This document shows positions 23,890 through 31,982 of a stretch of DNA of 37,134 bases, piece after piece. Below the pieces are notes generated by a model. It did no database searches, was not told the origin of the DNA, and worked only from the letters and a program-made list of their open reading frames with translations. The DNA comes from an uncultured Ruminococcus sp. (lineage in GTDB: Bacteria > Bacillota > Clostridia > UBA1212): assembly GCA_902792515.1 (NCBI GenBank), contig CADAZX010000035.1, forward strand, positions 1 through 37,134, in the 5' to 3' direction. The position numbers and the translations under genes were made by a program. Numbering within the stretch: the stretch's first letter is position 1; the number at the start of each line of letters is the position of its first letter.

Positions 23890-24513
23890 TTACGCCGCGA
23901 TGTGGTAGAGGTTCGCGACGACGCCGATTCCGGTCACCGTGCCGTTTTCGAGGTAGAAGTAGAGCATCGGCTCCTCGGTTTTGCGGTTGATGTCGCCCGA
24001 GGCGTTGTAGATCATCATGCTCTCGCCGTCCATGAAAAAGCCGTCCCCGAGCGTTTCCTTGACCTTCTCAGCCGTGTCGCCCACCTTGAGGCCGCCCTTC
24101 GCGGTCACTTCGGCGCCGGTCGCGTAGATCTCGTCAACCAGGTTCTCGCTGCCGCCGCTGCCCTCTTCCGGGAACGTGAAAACGCGCCCGAACGCGTAAT
24201 TGTACGTGATGTCCTGACCGTCAAAAAGGCAGCTCTCCGCCTCTTCCTTGTTTGTATACTCGATTCCCGCGCTCTTCAAGTTGTTCACAAAATCCGATGC
24301 CCTGCCGCCGGCCGTCAGCTTGATTTCGCCTATTTTAAGGTAAATATCGTCAGCTGTGAACTTGGTGTTCTCCTGCGGTGCGGGGGTCGTTTTCGTGTCG
24401 TCCGGGTTCTTAGCCGGACCGCACGCGAACAGCGCGAAAAGCGCGGCCGATGCGAGCACCGCCGCCAAAAGTATTTTCACAAACGCACTTGCTTTTTTAT
24501 ACAGGTTTTTCAT
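23890..24513 (-). CDS. Putative lipoprotein of unknown function
   Basis: 207 residues. Signal peptide with lipobox LFAC (Cys31), then a Thr/Pro-rich linker (about 33-50) and a globular domain of about 155 residues, with the elements KIGEIKLTAGG and LKVGDTAEKVKETLGDGFF. The latter has the look of repeats in small Gram-positive lipoproteins that sense or bind ligands, but I assign no function. ATG at 24513 follows AGGTG. It lies 85 bp before the MBOAT gene's downstream neighbour order would suggest a shared role at the cell surface, though the shared transcript is inferred only from direction and spacing. Confidence 0.65.
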   Translation of the reverse strand: MKNLYKKASAFVKILLAAVLASAALFALFACGPAKNPDDTKTTPAPQENTKFTADDIYLKIGEIKLTAGGRASDFVNNLKSAGIEYTNKEEAESCLFDGQDITYNYAFGRVFTFPEEGSGGSENLVDEIYATGAEVTAKGGLKVGDTAEKVKETLGDGFFMDGESMMIYNASGDINRKTEEPMLYFYLENGTVTGIGVVANLYHIAA

Positions 24514-24626
24514 TTTTTCACCTTTTCCAAGAGATGAGTTATTATTGTGTTAGCCGCGAATCTGCGATAGTGAATCTCAAAGTCCGGAGCTATTCTTGCG
24601 TGCGGCCGTCCGAAGCTGTATGAATA

Positions 24627-24777
24627 TACTGCGAGAGGCGGCCTCGCGCAAAGCAGTTTGCCGCGCTAATTGCCGAAGGCACCTTATCAAGATACGCCGC
24701 AGCTTTGCATTGGCGATATGAGCGATTCTGTGCGCCGCACAGTCAAGCGAGAATCGCAATGCAAAGTGCGGCTGCGG
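24627..24777. repeat. Intergenic modular repeat, copy C (most complete hairpin)
   Basis: Two modules. 24627-24690 (ACTGCGAGAGG, CTCGCGCAAAGCA, CACCTTA) matches 124-185 in the same orientation. 24695-24777 is a long imperfect hairpin: CGCCGCAGCTTTGCATTG at the left pairs with CAATGCAAAGTGCGGCTGCG at the right, and AGCGATTCT with AGAATCGC inside. This part matches 1-66 in inverted orientation. It lies between two surface-protein genes and could also act as a transcript 3' end. Confidence 0.7.
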
Positions 24778-24798
24778 GAAGAGCCCGGAATCTGAGAT

Positions 24799-26202
24799 TC
24801 AACCAAGGCCCCAGTCAACAATTTTCCAAACGCCGTTATTATCCCGCACGTACCAGAACGTGATCTTGTTGTCGTACTCCTTCACGTTGTCGTGTTCGTG
24901 GTTGTAGCCCTTGATCCAGTACTCGAACGACACCGTCGCCCTGAAGATCTCCTCCGAGAAGAACGTGACTTCGTCGAGATTTTTGTCCTCGATCCAGTAG
25001 GAATCGTGCCGCGAGAAAACGACCCAGTACGACTCGAAGTCCGCAGACGCCTGCGACGGCTTCAAAACGTACTTGTACATGATGTCCCAGTAGTCGCCGT
25101 CGTTGTTCACGAACCTCGCGTAATTGATTGCGCGCTCAAAAAGGAAGTCGCTGTCGATACCGTATTTGTTTTTGTCCGCCGGCGTGAGACCGCACCTGAA
25201 CGTGTACTCCGTGGATTTCTCCTCGTGCTCCGCGGTGGCCGTGTTGCCCTCGAAATCCGTCGCGGTAACGCTCAGCGCCTCCGGGTTCCTGACGCCGGAA
25301 ACGTGGTACTCCTTCACGTAAATGTCGCCTTTGACGTATTTCAGCACGGACGAAAGCTCCGCGACGTCGATGTGCTCCTTCGACAGGAACTTCCCGTCGC
25401 CGGAAATATTCTGCCCGTTCACGTAAACCGTGTAGTTCATCGGCGCGGTAACGGTAATTTCATGAGACGTGACCGTCCACGCCTTGTAGGTGTCGCTGTA
25501 GACGAGCTCCGCCTCGCTGTTGTCGTCTTTATACACGAGTCTGACCGCCGGTTCGTTTTCGAGCGCGTCCACGTAGTAGTACGCGAATTCCGCCGAACCC
25601 GTGCCGCGCGGGTCGTCCTTTGCGGGCTCGATAGTGTCCTTCGGCGCCGCGATTTCCTCGGTTTTTCCGGTCTTGAACGACGCCGGAACCTCGACCTCAT
25701 TTAGATAGAACGTGCAGTTTTCGGGAACGAGCACGCTGATGCCGTAGTGGCCCGAAGTGTTCGGGGTGACCGAAACCATCTTGTAGGTGGCGAAGCCGTA
25801 CTCGGACTTTTCGTCCGTTTTCTGAAACTCGACCGTCGCGAGCTTGGTGTTTCCCGCCGCGATCACGTACGTCGGCCGCTCGATCCTGTCGAACGAAAAG
25901 CCTTTTTTGACCGTGCAGCCGCCCGCTTCGTCGATGAGCTTTTTCGTGTTTTCAATGAACCGGTCGCGCTCGAAAACCATCGTGTTCGGGATCTTTTCCA
26001 CCGCGAAAAGCGTTTCGAAATTGCCTGCGGAAAGTTCGTCCGCCAGCTCCTGCGACTCCTTCAGCGGAAGGCTCTGCGACGCGTCGTAGTCCATCATCAC
26101 CTTTTCGCCGTAGCGCAGCAGAATGATCGCCGCGATGCCCAGGAGCACGACTGCGACCGCGAAAATTTTCCAGAACAGTGAACCTTTTTTCTTTTGAGCC
26201 AT
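24799..26202 (-). CDS. Membrane-anchored extracytoplasmic protein of unknown function
   Basis: 467 residues. A Lys-rich start (MAQKKKGS), then one membrane segment (about 9-30), then a large extracytoplasmic part. Two related stretches, VPENCTFYLNEVEVP and APMNYTVYVNGQNISG, suggest duplicated beta domains of the kind found in TcaA-like wall-associated proteins. The last 110 residues, ending VWKIVDWGLG, resemble an NTF2-like fold. The ATG at 26202 is chosen because AGGA is 11 bases before it; a GTG at 26211 is too close to that site. It is 15 bp after the phosphodiester glycosidase gene, so the two are one operon and probably act together outside the membrane. Confidence 0.65.
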   Translation of the reverse strand: MAQKKKGSLFWKIFAVAVVLLGIAAIILLRYGEKVMMDYDASQSLPLKESQELADELSAGNFETLFAVEKIPNTMVFERDRFIENTKKLIDEAGGCTVKKGFSFDRIERPTYVIAAGNTKLATVEFQKTDEKSEYGFATYKMVSVTPNTSGHYGISVLVPENCTFYLNEVEVPASFKTGKTEEIAAPKDTIEPAKDDPRGTGSAEFAYYYVDALENEPAVRLVYKDDNSEAELVYSDTYKAWTVTSHEITVTAPMNYTVYVNGQNISGDGKFLSKEHIDVAELSSVLKYVKGDIYVKEYHVSGVRNPEALSVTATDFEGNTATAEHEEKSTEYTFRCGLTPADKNKYGIDSDFLFERAINYARFVNNDGDYWDIMYKYVLKPSQASADFESYWVVFSRHDSYWIEDKNLDEVTFFSEEIFRATVSFEYWIKGYNHEHDNVKEYDNKITFWYVRDNNGVWKIVDWGLG

Positions 26203-26217
26203 GATTTTCACCGTCCT

Positions 26218-27348
26218 TTAGTAGCTGTTTTCGGTCTTCGTGACGATAATGCTCGTCGCGACCGTGCGCCTGCCGTTAAAGAACAGCATGTAGGGCTGCG
26301 TGATAACTTCGCCCTTGTAGTACATATATGAGGACATTCCGCCGTCGAGGTTGGCGGCGTTGACCGCGCCGTAGCGCATGAAAATTTCGATGAGGTCCTC
26401 GTAGGAGGCTCCCATGCTGTGCGACTGGCGGCCGTCGATGACAAGAAGCAGAACCGAGCCGTCCGCGCGCTGACCGATTGCCGTTCTCGGGTGGAAGCCG
26501 AGGTTGGTGCTCTTGGAAGGCACGATGCAGGGTTCGTTGTTCTTGACGAGAACCGGCCCGAAGTTGACGGCGTCGCGCATTCCGAGCTCGAGCGCCTGCC
26601 GCGCTGTCATCGTGTCGACGCGCAGAATGTTCGAGTTGTCGAACCCGATAAAATCGTACGTGTAGTCGAGGTTGCCCCAGCGCATCTCACCGTCGATAAT
26701 GACGACGCCCGGGCCATCGATGCCCTGCGGAATGCCGCCCGTTTTGTAGTCGGACATCTCCCGGTAGCCGCCCGCGTTGATCGCCGCAAGCGCGTCCGTT
26801 TCGCGCGCCATCTGCTCCGTCGATTTTCCGACGATTCCGTCGCCGTACTTGGGAAGGCCTGTCACTTTCACGCGCGAAGGATCCTTCACGACAAGCATTT
26901 TGCCCACGAACGTCTTGCCCTTGATGTCGATCAGGCAGATGCCGTCCTTGTCGTAAACGATGCCCTGCTCGCGGTCTTTTTCCTCATTTTCGTTCTGATT
27001 TTCCGGATCCGAATCGCCGCCGCCGATCACGATCAGCGTCTCGTCGGTCGTTCCCTCAGGCACGATAATCCGGTTTTTCTCAATGATCTCGTTCACTTCG
27101 TCGTCGCTCAGGAACATGTGCGCGCAAAAATCCAGCGCTCCGGTCTCGACCATCGCCGTCACGAACATCTCGCGAACGACCTCTGACTTGCCCCTGGAAA
27201 TCTTGTAGATCGCAGCGACAAGCGTCACCGCGAGTATCAGCACGACCGCAATCACGCACGCAAGAACCCTCCCGAGAATCTTGAAAACCTTCTTTAGAGT
27301 TTCTTTCGTGCTGCTGTTCTGTTCCTTTTTGCGGGTGGAAAAGTTCAT
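26218..27348 (-). CDS. Phosphodiester glycosidase family protein (NAGPA domain)
   Basis: 376 residues. One N-terminal membrane segment (about 28-50), then an extracytoplasmic region; the NAGPA-type domain occupies the C-terminal two thirds. Signatures: AAINAGGY, HPRTAIGQRADGS, LLLVIDGRQ and ANLDGGMSS. Family members cleave GlcNAc-1-phosphodiesters; bacterial ones are linked to exopolysaccharide or wall glycan turnover. A short acidic, Asn/Glu-rich insert (SDPENQNENEEKDRE) lies near residue 115. The ATG follows AGAGG by five bases. First gene of a pair with the unknown anchored protein. Confidence 0.85.
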   Translation of the reverse strand: MNFSTRKKEQNSSTKETLKKVFKILGRVLACVIAVVLILAVTLVAAIYKISRGKSEVVREMFVTAMVETGALDFCAHMFLSDDEVNEIIEKNRIIVPEGTTDETLIVIGGGDSDPENQNENEEKDREQGIVYDKDGICLIDIKGKTFVGKMLVVKDPSRVKVTGLPKYGDGIVGKSTEQMARETDALAAINAGGYREMSDYKTGGIPQGIDGPGVVIIDGEMRWGNLDYTYDFIGFDNSNILRVDTMTARQALELGMRDAVNFGPVLVKNNEPCIVPSKSTNLGFHPRTAIGQRADGSVLLLVIDGRQSHSMGASYEDLIEIFMRYGAVNAANLDGGMSSYMYYKGEVITQPYMLFFNGRRTVATSIIVTKTENSY

Positions 27349-27414
27349 TTTTGCCTCTTTCGTTAGTCTTTTGTAAATTCTATTTTGCCTGCGCCAGGCT
27401 TTTTCGTTTGTTTT

Positions 27415-27533
27415 GCCGGTTCCGTTGCGGAAGCGGTTTCGCCGCCCCTTCGCGGAACATCAGTCGCCGGTTTCGTTGCGGAAACGGTTTTGCCGCCCCT
27501 TCGCGGAACGTCAGTCGCCGGTTTCGTATCTCA
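27415..27533. repeat. 51-bp tandem repeat overlapping the end of rsmE
   Basis: Two near-identical 51-bp units (27415-27465 and 27466-27516) and the first part of a third (27517 onward). Differences are single bases. The third partial unit encodes the last codons of RsmE (Glu-Thr-Gly-Asp), and the rsmE stop at 27511-27513 falls inside unit two. The array therefore seems to have grown outward from the 3' end of the gene. Confidence 0.75.
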
Positions 27534-28278
27534 CGCACGCCACGACCGCGAGTCCCGCCGTCTCCGTGCGCAGGATTCTTTTCCCTAAAGTTACGGGAAT
27601 AAAGCCGTTTTCGCAGCAGGTTTCAACCTCTTTTGCCGAAAATCCGCCCTCGGGTCCGATGAAAACGTAAATGCCCTTCGGCGCCTCCGCGGTCCCGTTT
27701 TTTTCCGGGAAATACTCCCGCAGCACCTGCCTGAGCGTCCGCTCCTCCTCGTTTTCGTAGGGAATGATCTTCAGCCATCCCGGCTCAAGCGCCTTCATCA
27801 GGTCCTTGAAATCCGCCGGCACCGCAACCTCGGGAACCGCGCCTCTTCCGGACTGTTTCGCCGCCTCGGTCGCGATCCGCTGCCACCGCTCTCTCTTTTT
27901 CTCGCGGTCGGCCGCCCCCGAAAACTTCACGACTGTCCTCTCGGTCACCGCCGGAATGATCCCGGTCACGCCGAGCTCGACGCATTTTTGCACCAGGAAG
28001 TCGGCCTTTTCGCCCTTCGGGACGCCCTGAATCAGTACCAGCGGCAGCTCCGGCTCGGCCGGACTCTTTTCCTTCGAGTCGATTCTGCAGACGATCCTGT
28101 CCTTTTCGACCGTTTCGACCGTGCATCCGAAAACGTACCCGGCGGTGTTCACGAGCTCGATTTTCGTCCCGCGCGCCGCCCTCAGAACGTTCTTCAGGTG
28201 GTTGACGTCCGTTCCGGTCACCGTTATCGTGCCGGCAGCGTCGTCGATATTCTGTTCCGGAACAAAAAATCTTGACAT
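27511..28278 (-). CDS. rsmE: 16S rRNA (uracil-1498-N3)-methyltransferase RsmE
   Basis: 255-residue SPOUT methyltransferase that methylates U1498 of 16S rRNA using S-adenosylmethionine. The N-terminal PUA-like part begins MSRFFVP. The SPOUT knot motifs are IGPEGGFSAKE near residue 215 and LGKRILRTETA near residue 235. Length is normal. The ribosome site is weak (GGCGGG). It is downstream of the coiled-coil gene, 178 bp away. The 14-bp palindrome at 28331-28344 lies in that gap. Confidence 0.93.
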   Translation of the reverse strand: MSRFFVPEQNIDDAAGTITVTGTDVNHLKNVLRAARGTKIELVNTAGYVFGCTVETVEKDRIVCRIDSKEKSPAEPELPLVLIQGVPKGEKADFLVQKCVELGVTGIIPAVTERTVVKFSGAADREKKRERWQRIATEAAKQSGRGAVPEVAVPADFKDLMKALEPGWLKIIPYENEEERTLRQVLREYFPEKNGTAEAPKGIYVFIGPEGGFSAKEVETCCENGFIPVTLGKRILRTETAGLAVVACVRYETGD

Positions 28279-28330
28279 TTCCCGCCGTCTCCGCGTTTTC
28301 CGCTGTTTTCCATTTTCGGCCGCTCACTCA

Positions 28331-28344
28331 CGCGTATATACGCG
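28331..28344. promoter_or_regulatory. Perfect 14-bp palindrome upstream of rsmE
   Basis: CGCGTATATACGCG, 53-66 bp before the rsmE start codon. It may be a regulator site, or its TATATA centre may be part of a promoter; no matching -35 was found. Confidence 0.35.
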
Positions 28345-28456
28345 CGCGTTATCGAACGAGGAAGCATAAAACACACAAAAAGATGCCCTCTGCTTCCCCG
28401 TTTTCACGCAAAATATTGTTCCCGTTTGAGCGGAGCGTTTTTGTCTCTCTCGAAAA

Positions 28457-29221
28457 TCAGTTTCCGCCGTTGCCCGAGAATCTCTTAACGAACGTCTCGT
28501 GCTCTTTTGCGATGTCGGCGTGGACGTCGCTGACCTTCTTTTCGATTTCCTTGTATGCAGCGTCGATTCTCTGGAGGTTCTCGATGATGATTCCGTTGAG
28601 TCTCTCCTGAACGCCGAGCTTCGCCGCATCGGCCTCTTCGCGAATTCTCTTGGAGTAATCGTCCGCGTCAGCGTGAACCGTGGCGGAGTAAGTGTCGGCT
28701 TCGTTTCTCGCCGTCAGTTTGATGTCCTCGGCCTGGGCTCTTGCCTGAGCAGTGATCTGATGAGCGTCAACGAGTGCCGCTGCCTGTGCTCTGCCGTTTT
28801 CGATAATTCTCTCGGCTTCCGCCTCTGCCTCGGCGATGATTCTTCTCTTCTCCTGCTCGCCTTCGTTCTTCGCGGATCTCAGAGCCTCTTCGCAGCTTCT
28901 TTCGGTGGCTTTCTGCTGCTCTTCGGCGTCTTTAACCATCTTGTTGACACGCTCGTCGCTCTCAAGCTTGTGGTTCTTCGCCGCCGCAAGAAGGCTCTCG
29001 GTGTTGTCGACCAGCTGCTTCGCGCGCTCCATAACGAGCGGTCTGTCCTCTACGAGCGACTTCACGATTTCTTTGAAGGTTCCAAAGTCTTCAATCGTGC
29101 CCTTGTCCTTGCTGAGAAGGCCGCCGACCTTGGCGTTATCAACGTATTCCTGGAGTTTTCCAAGATTTTCGATGTAGGTATTAAGTCTCTCTTTTTCCTC
29201 TCCGTAACGCATCTCTGCCAT
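28457..29221 (-). CDS. Coiled-coil protein, DivIVA/ATPase-H-like
   Basis: 254 residues, almost all helical. An N-terminal segment of about 85 residues is followed by a long coiled coil rich in Ala, Glu, Gln and Arg (about 90-190, for example EAEAEAERIIENGRAQ). No catalytic motif is seen. In many Clostridia a coiled-coil gene, often labelled ATPase or DivIVA-like, follows rsmD and coaD, and this is the same position. A role in septum or membrane organisation is a guess from that resemblance. ATG at 29221 follows GGAGGG by nine bases. Confidence 0.7.
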   Translation of the reverse strand: MAEMRYGEEKERLNTYIENLGKLQEYVDNAKVGGLLSKDKGTIEDFGTFKEIVKSLVEDRPLVMERAKQLVDNTESLLAAAKNHKLESDERVNKMVKDAEEQQKATERSCEEALRSAKNEGEQEKRRIIAEAEAEAERIIENGRAQAAALVDAHQITAQARAQAEDIKLTARNEADTYSATVHADADDYSKRIREEADAAKLGVQERLNGIIIENLQRIDAAYKEIEKKVSDVHADIAKEHETFVKRFSGNGGN

Positions 29222-29351
29222 AATTTCTTTCCCTCCGATTTTAAACTGTTAGCGGCAACCTTTCCTGCCGTTCATTAAATATTCTGCTGTTTGTTTCCCG
29301 GTTTGTTTCCCGGATTGTCGTCCGGTTTATTTTCCGGGTTTTCTCCGGTTT

Positions 29352-29421
29352 ATTTCCCGGAAATACGGTGGATTCTCCGGTCTCAGGTCATTAATTTCCC
29401 GGAAATACGGTGGATTCTCCG
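29352..29421. repeat. Pair of identical 28-bp repeats
   Basis: Copies at 29352-29379 and 29394-29421, each containing CCCGGAAATACGGTGGATTC. The same GCGGTGGATT...CCGGAAATA words form the 33-bp array at 30578-30755. Both sit in the rsmD/coaD neighbourhood. Confidence 0.7.
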
Positions 29422-29448
29422 CGCCTTCCGTGATCCGTGTTCCCCGCT

Positions 29449-29961
29449 TTAGAGCTTGGCCGTTTTGATTCCCTTCATTTTCGCGTAGATGTCGTCGACG
29501 ATCTCCTCCGGAACGAGTCCGTGAATGTTGCCGCCGTGCTGCGCGATGTCCTTGATGACGCTCGAACTCAGGAACGAGTTGTGGATGTCAGTCATGAAGA
29601 AAATCGTATCGGTCTCCTGACTCATGTGCTTGTTGAGCATCGCCATCTGCAGCTCGTACTCGTAGTCGGAAACCGCCCGCAAGCCCCTCACTATCGTATC
29701 GGCGCCTTTTTGCTTCACAAAATCGACCAGCAGCCCCTCGAACATCTCCACTTTGACATTTTCCATGCCTTTTGTGCATTTCCGGATATGCTCCACGCGT
29801 TCGTCCATTGTGAAAAGGGCCTTTTTGCTGTCGTTTTTCAAAACGCCGACAATCAGCAAGTCAAAAAGCTTAGACGCTCTTATTATAATATCCAAGTGCC
29901 CGTTAGTCAACGGGTCAAAACTTCCGGGATACACCCCTATCCGTTTTTTCTGCGTTTTCAT
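29449..29961 (-). CDS. coaD: Phosphopantetheine adenylyltransferase
   Basis: 170-residue nucleotidyltransferase that adenylates 4'-phosphopantetheine to dephospho-CoA, the fourth step of CoA synthesis. Motifs: [13 protein letters not shown] with the TNGH nucleotide-binding signature at 19-22, [14 protein letters not shown], and [11 protein letters not shown] near the C-terminus. Length is standard. Its ATG overlaps the rsmD stop by four bases, the usual clostridial coupling. There is no terminator before the 28-bp repeats, so the coiled-coil gene may be cotranscribed. Confidence 0.95.
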   Translation of the reverse strand: MKTQKKRIGVYPGSFDPLTNGHLDIIIRASKLFDLLIVGVLKNDSKKALFTMDERVEHIRKCTKGMENVKVEMFEGLLVDFVKQKGADTIVRGLRAVSDYEYELQMAMLNKHMSQETDTIFFMTDIHNSFLSSSVIKDIAQHGGNIHGLVPEEIVDDIYAKMKGIKTAKL

Positions 29962-30554
29962 AAGCTTTCACTCCCGTAAAATTGGTAAACCGACACGCAC
30001 ACCGTCCCGTAGCGCCTGGTTTTCGTCCTTACGAACTTCCCGTACGCCTCTTTCAAAACGTCCTCCGCCGAGTGTTCGCAAACGACCGTCGCCGGCTTTG
30101 GCGGGAACGTTCCGTCATCGTTCTTGCGGCAGATTTTTTCCAACGCGGGCGCCGTCAGCATCTTTTCGATCAGCCCCTGCCTGTACGGAGGGTCAAGAAG
30201 CACCAGCCCTACCGTCTCGCCCCGGTTCGCGAGCGTGTTCGCCGCCGCGATAAAGTCGTTGCAGAAAACCTCTGCTTTCTGCGAAAACCCTGTCGTGTCG
30301 AGATTTTCCTGAACGATCCTGCAGCACGCGGGGGCCTTGTCGTTGAAGAAGCAAAAATCGGCTCCGCGGCTCAGCGCCTCGATTCCCAGGCTCCCGTTTC
30401 CGGCGAACGCGTCGAACACTTTTTCGCCCTGAATATAGGGCATAATCATGCTGAACATCGCCTCTTTGACACGGTCGAGAGTCGGCTTTGTGTTCTCGCT
30501 GTCGAGCGTTTTCAATTTGCGGCCGCGGGCGGTTCCCGCTATGACTCTGACCAT
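29958..30554 (-). CDS. rsmD: 16S rRNA (guanine-966-N2)-methyltransferase RsmD
   Basis: 198-residue Rossmann-fold methyltransferase acting on G966 of 16S rRNA. The N-terminus [13 protein letters not shown], the SAM-binding motif [10 protein letters not shown] at 48-57 and the catalytic DPPY at 121-124 are diagnostic. ATG at 30554 follows GGAG by eight bases. It is coupled to coaD. Upstream is the 33-bp repeat array, which separates it from the Xaa-Pro peptidase gene on the same strand. Confidence 0.95.
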   Translation of the reverse strand: MVRVIAGTARGRKLKTLDSENTKPTLDRVKEAMFSMIMPYIQGEKVFDAFAGNGSLGIEALSRGADFCFFNDKAPACCRIVQENLDTTGFSQKAEVFCNDFIAAANTLANRGETVGLVLLDPPYRQGLIEKMLTAPALEKICRKNDDGTFPPKPATVVCEHSAEDVLKEAYGKFVRTKTRRYGTVCVSVYQFYGSESL

Positions 30555-30577
30555 AGATGATGCTCCGTTATTGTTGT

Positions 30578-30755
30578 AAATATTTTCCGGTCACGCGGTG
30601 GATTTTCCGGAAATATTTTCCAATCATGCGGTGGATTTTCCGGAAATATTCTCCAGCCATGCAGTCGCTTCTCCGGAAATATTTCCCGTTAGCGCGGTGG
30701 TTTTTCCGGAAATATTTTCCAACCATGCGGTGGTTTCTCCGGAAATATTTTCCGC
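30578..30755. repeat. 33-bp tandem repeat array (about 5.4 units)
   Basis: Units begin at 30578, 30611, 30644, 30677 and 30710, with a partial unit to 30755. Consensus words are GCGGTGGATTTTCCGG and AAATATTTTCC; units two and five are closest. Because 33 is a multiple of three and the unit lacks stop triplets in several frames, long open frames with 11-residue repeats appear on the plus strand; none has a ribosome site. It fills the gap between rsmD and the peptidase gene. Confidence 0.8.
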
Positions 30756-30759
30756 CTTT

Positions 30760-31839
30760 TTAAAGGATCGTAAGCTCCTTGGAAGGCGATTTTGTTACCA
30801 TATCAAGCTTGCCCTTCCTGATCGTGACAAGGTCCTCGATCCTCACGCCGCCGAGTCCGGGAATGTAAATGCCCGGTTCGACGCTGAAGATCATTCCGGG
30901 TTTGAGAACAAGCTTGCTGCTCGGCGACACCGAAACGCCTTCGTGAACGTCGATGCCGACGCCGTGGCCGAGACTGTGACCGAAGTACTCGCCGTAGCCG
31001 TACTTTTCGATAACCTTTCTCGCAATCGAGTCAAGCTCGCTGCCGGTCATTCCCGTCTTGTAGCCGTCGATCGCCGTCTGCTGGGCCTCCTTGACGACCT
31101 CATAGATCTCGCGCATTTTCGCCGAAGGTTCGCCGACGAAAACGGTTCTTGTCATATCCGAGCACATTCCGCCGCCGAAAGCGCCGAAATCGATCGTGAC
31201 GCCGTCGCCTTTTTCGATAATTTTCGACGATGCCGTGCCGTGGGGCATGCTGCCTCTCACACCGGAAGCCACGATCGTGTCGAACGACGGCTTGTCGGCG
31301 CCTGCCGCGCGCATCTCATATTCGAGCTTCGCCGCGACTTCGATTTCCGTCATTCCCGCCTTAATACAGGGAAGAGTTCTCTCGAGAGCCGCCGACGCGA
31401 GCGCGCAGATACTGACGACGTCCGCGATCTCCTCTTCAGACTTGATAGTCCTCATTTCCAGGAAAAGCGAGCCGAGGCCTTCCAGCTTCACGCGGAGCTT
31501 TCTGTAGTAGTTGACGTACTGCGAGTAGCCGACCGCGGCGTCCTCGAAACCGATTTTCTGAACATTTTCGGCCTTTAGAAGCTTTTTCATCTCCTCAAGC
31601 GACCTCGAGTAGCACTTGACGAGCGTGAAATCGCCGGACTGCTGCTCCGCCTGAACGTAGTAGCGCGAATCGGTGAAAATGTACTTTTCCTTCGGGGTGA
31701 TAAGCAGCACCGCGTCGCCGTAGCCGGTAAAGCCGCTCAGGTAGTAAACGTTCTGCCACGACTCGACGATAATTCCGTCAAGGCCGTGTTCTTTCATGTA
31801 ATTTCTGACTTTTGTTAACTTTTTCGTGTTATTTTTCAT
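30760..31839 (-). CDS. Xaa-Pro aminopeptidase-like M24 peptidase
   Basis: 359-residue cytoplasmic metallopeptidase that removes an N-terminal residue before proline or cuts Xaa-Pro dipeptides. An N-terminal creatinase-like domain (to about 125) precedes the pita-bread domain. The five metal ligands are present: Asp217 and Asp228, His292 in GHGVG, Glu321 in SVEPGIY and Glu335 in VRIEDL. The size suits short clostridial PepP/PepQ proteins, which cannot be told apart here. The ribosome site is weak. A near-consensus promoter is at 31913-31941. Confidence 0.88.
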   Translation of the reverse strand: MKNNTKKLTKVRNYMKEHGLDGIIVESWQNVYYLSGFTGYGDAVLLITPKEKYIFTDSRYYVQAEQQSGDFTLVKCYSRSLEEMKKLLKAENVQKIGFEDAAVGYSQYVNYYRKLRVKLEGLGSLFLEMRTIKSEEEIADVVSICALASAALERTLPCIKAGMTEIEVAAKLEYEMRAAGADKPSFDTIVASGVRGSMPHGTASSKIIEKGDGVTIDFGAFGGGMCSDMTRTVFVGEPSAKMREIYEVVKEAQQTAIDGYKTGMTGSELDSIARKVIEKYGYGEYFGHSLGHGVGIDVHEGVSVSPSSKLVLKPGMIFSVEPGIYIPGLGGVRIEDLVTIRKGKLDMVTKSPSKELTIL

Positions 31840-31912
31840 TATTTACACACTTTCCGCCGCTGCGATTTTCATTCGGAACCGCCTGGTTCCGGTTTGCACC
31901 GGCTGACTGTTT

Positions 31913-31941
31913 ATTTTACAAAAATCCCTCTGTTTAGTCAA
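31913..31941 (-). promoter_or_regulatory. Sigma-A promoter of the peptidase (and possibly rsmD-coaD) unit
   Basis: On the minus strand TTGACT (31936-31941), 17 bases, TAAAAT (31913-31918). A GGAACC/GGTTCC hairpin lies in the leader near 31875-31890. Confidence 0.7.
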
Positions 31942-31982
31942 GAAAAACGCCCCGCGGCACGGCAGTGAATGGCCGGGAATCA

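Noticed and set aside
30578..30755. CRISPR array
   Set aside because: Units are contiguous 33-bp tandem copies with no unique spacers, and no cas gene is near.
30557..31578. Plus-strand proteins with 11-residue repeats across the 33-bp array
   Set aside because: The frames are open only because the repeat unit lacks stop triplets. There is no ribosome site, and the longer one runs antisense through the peptidase gene.
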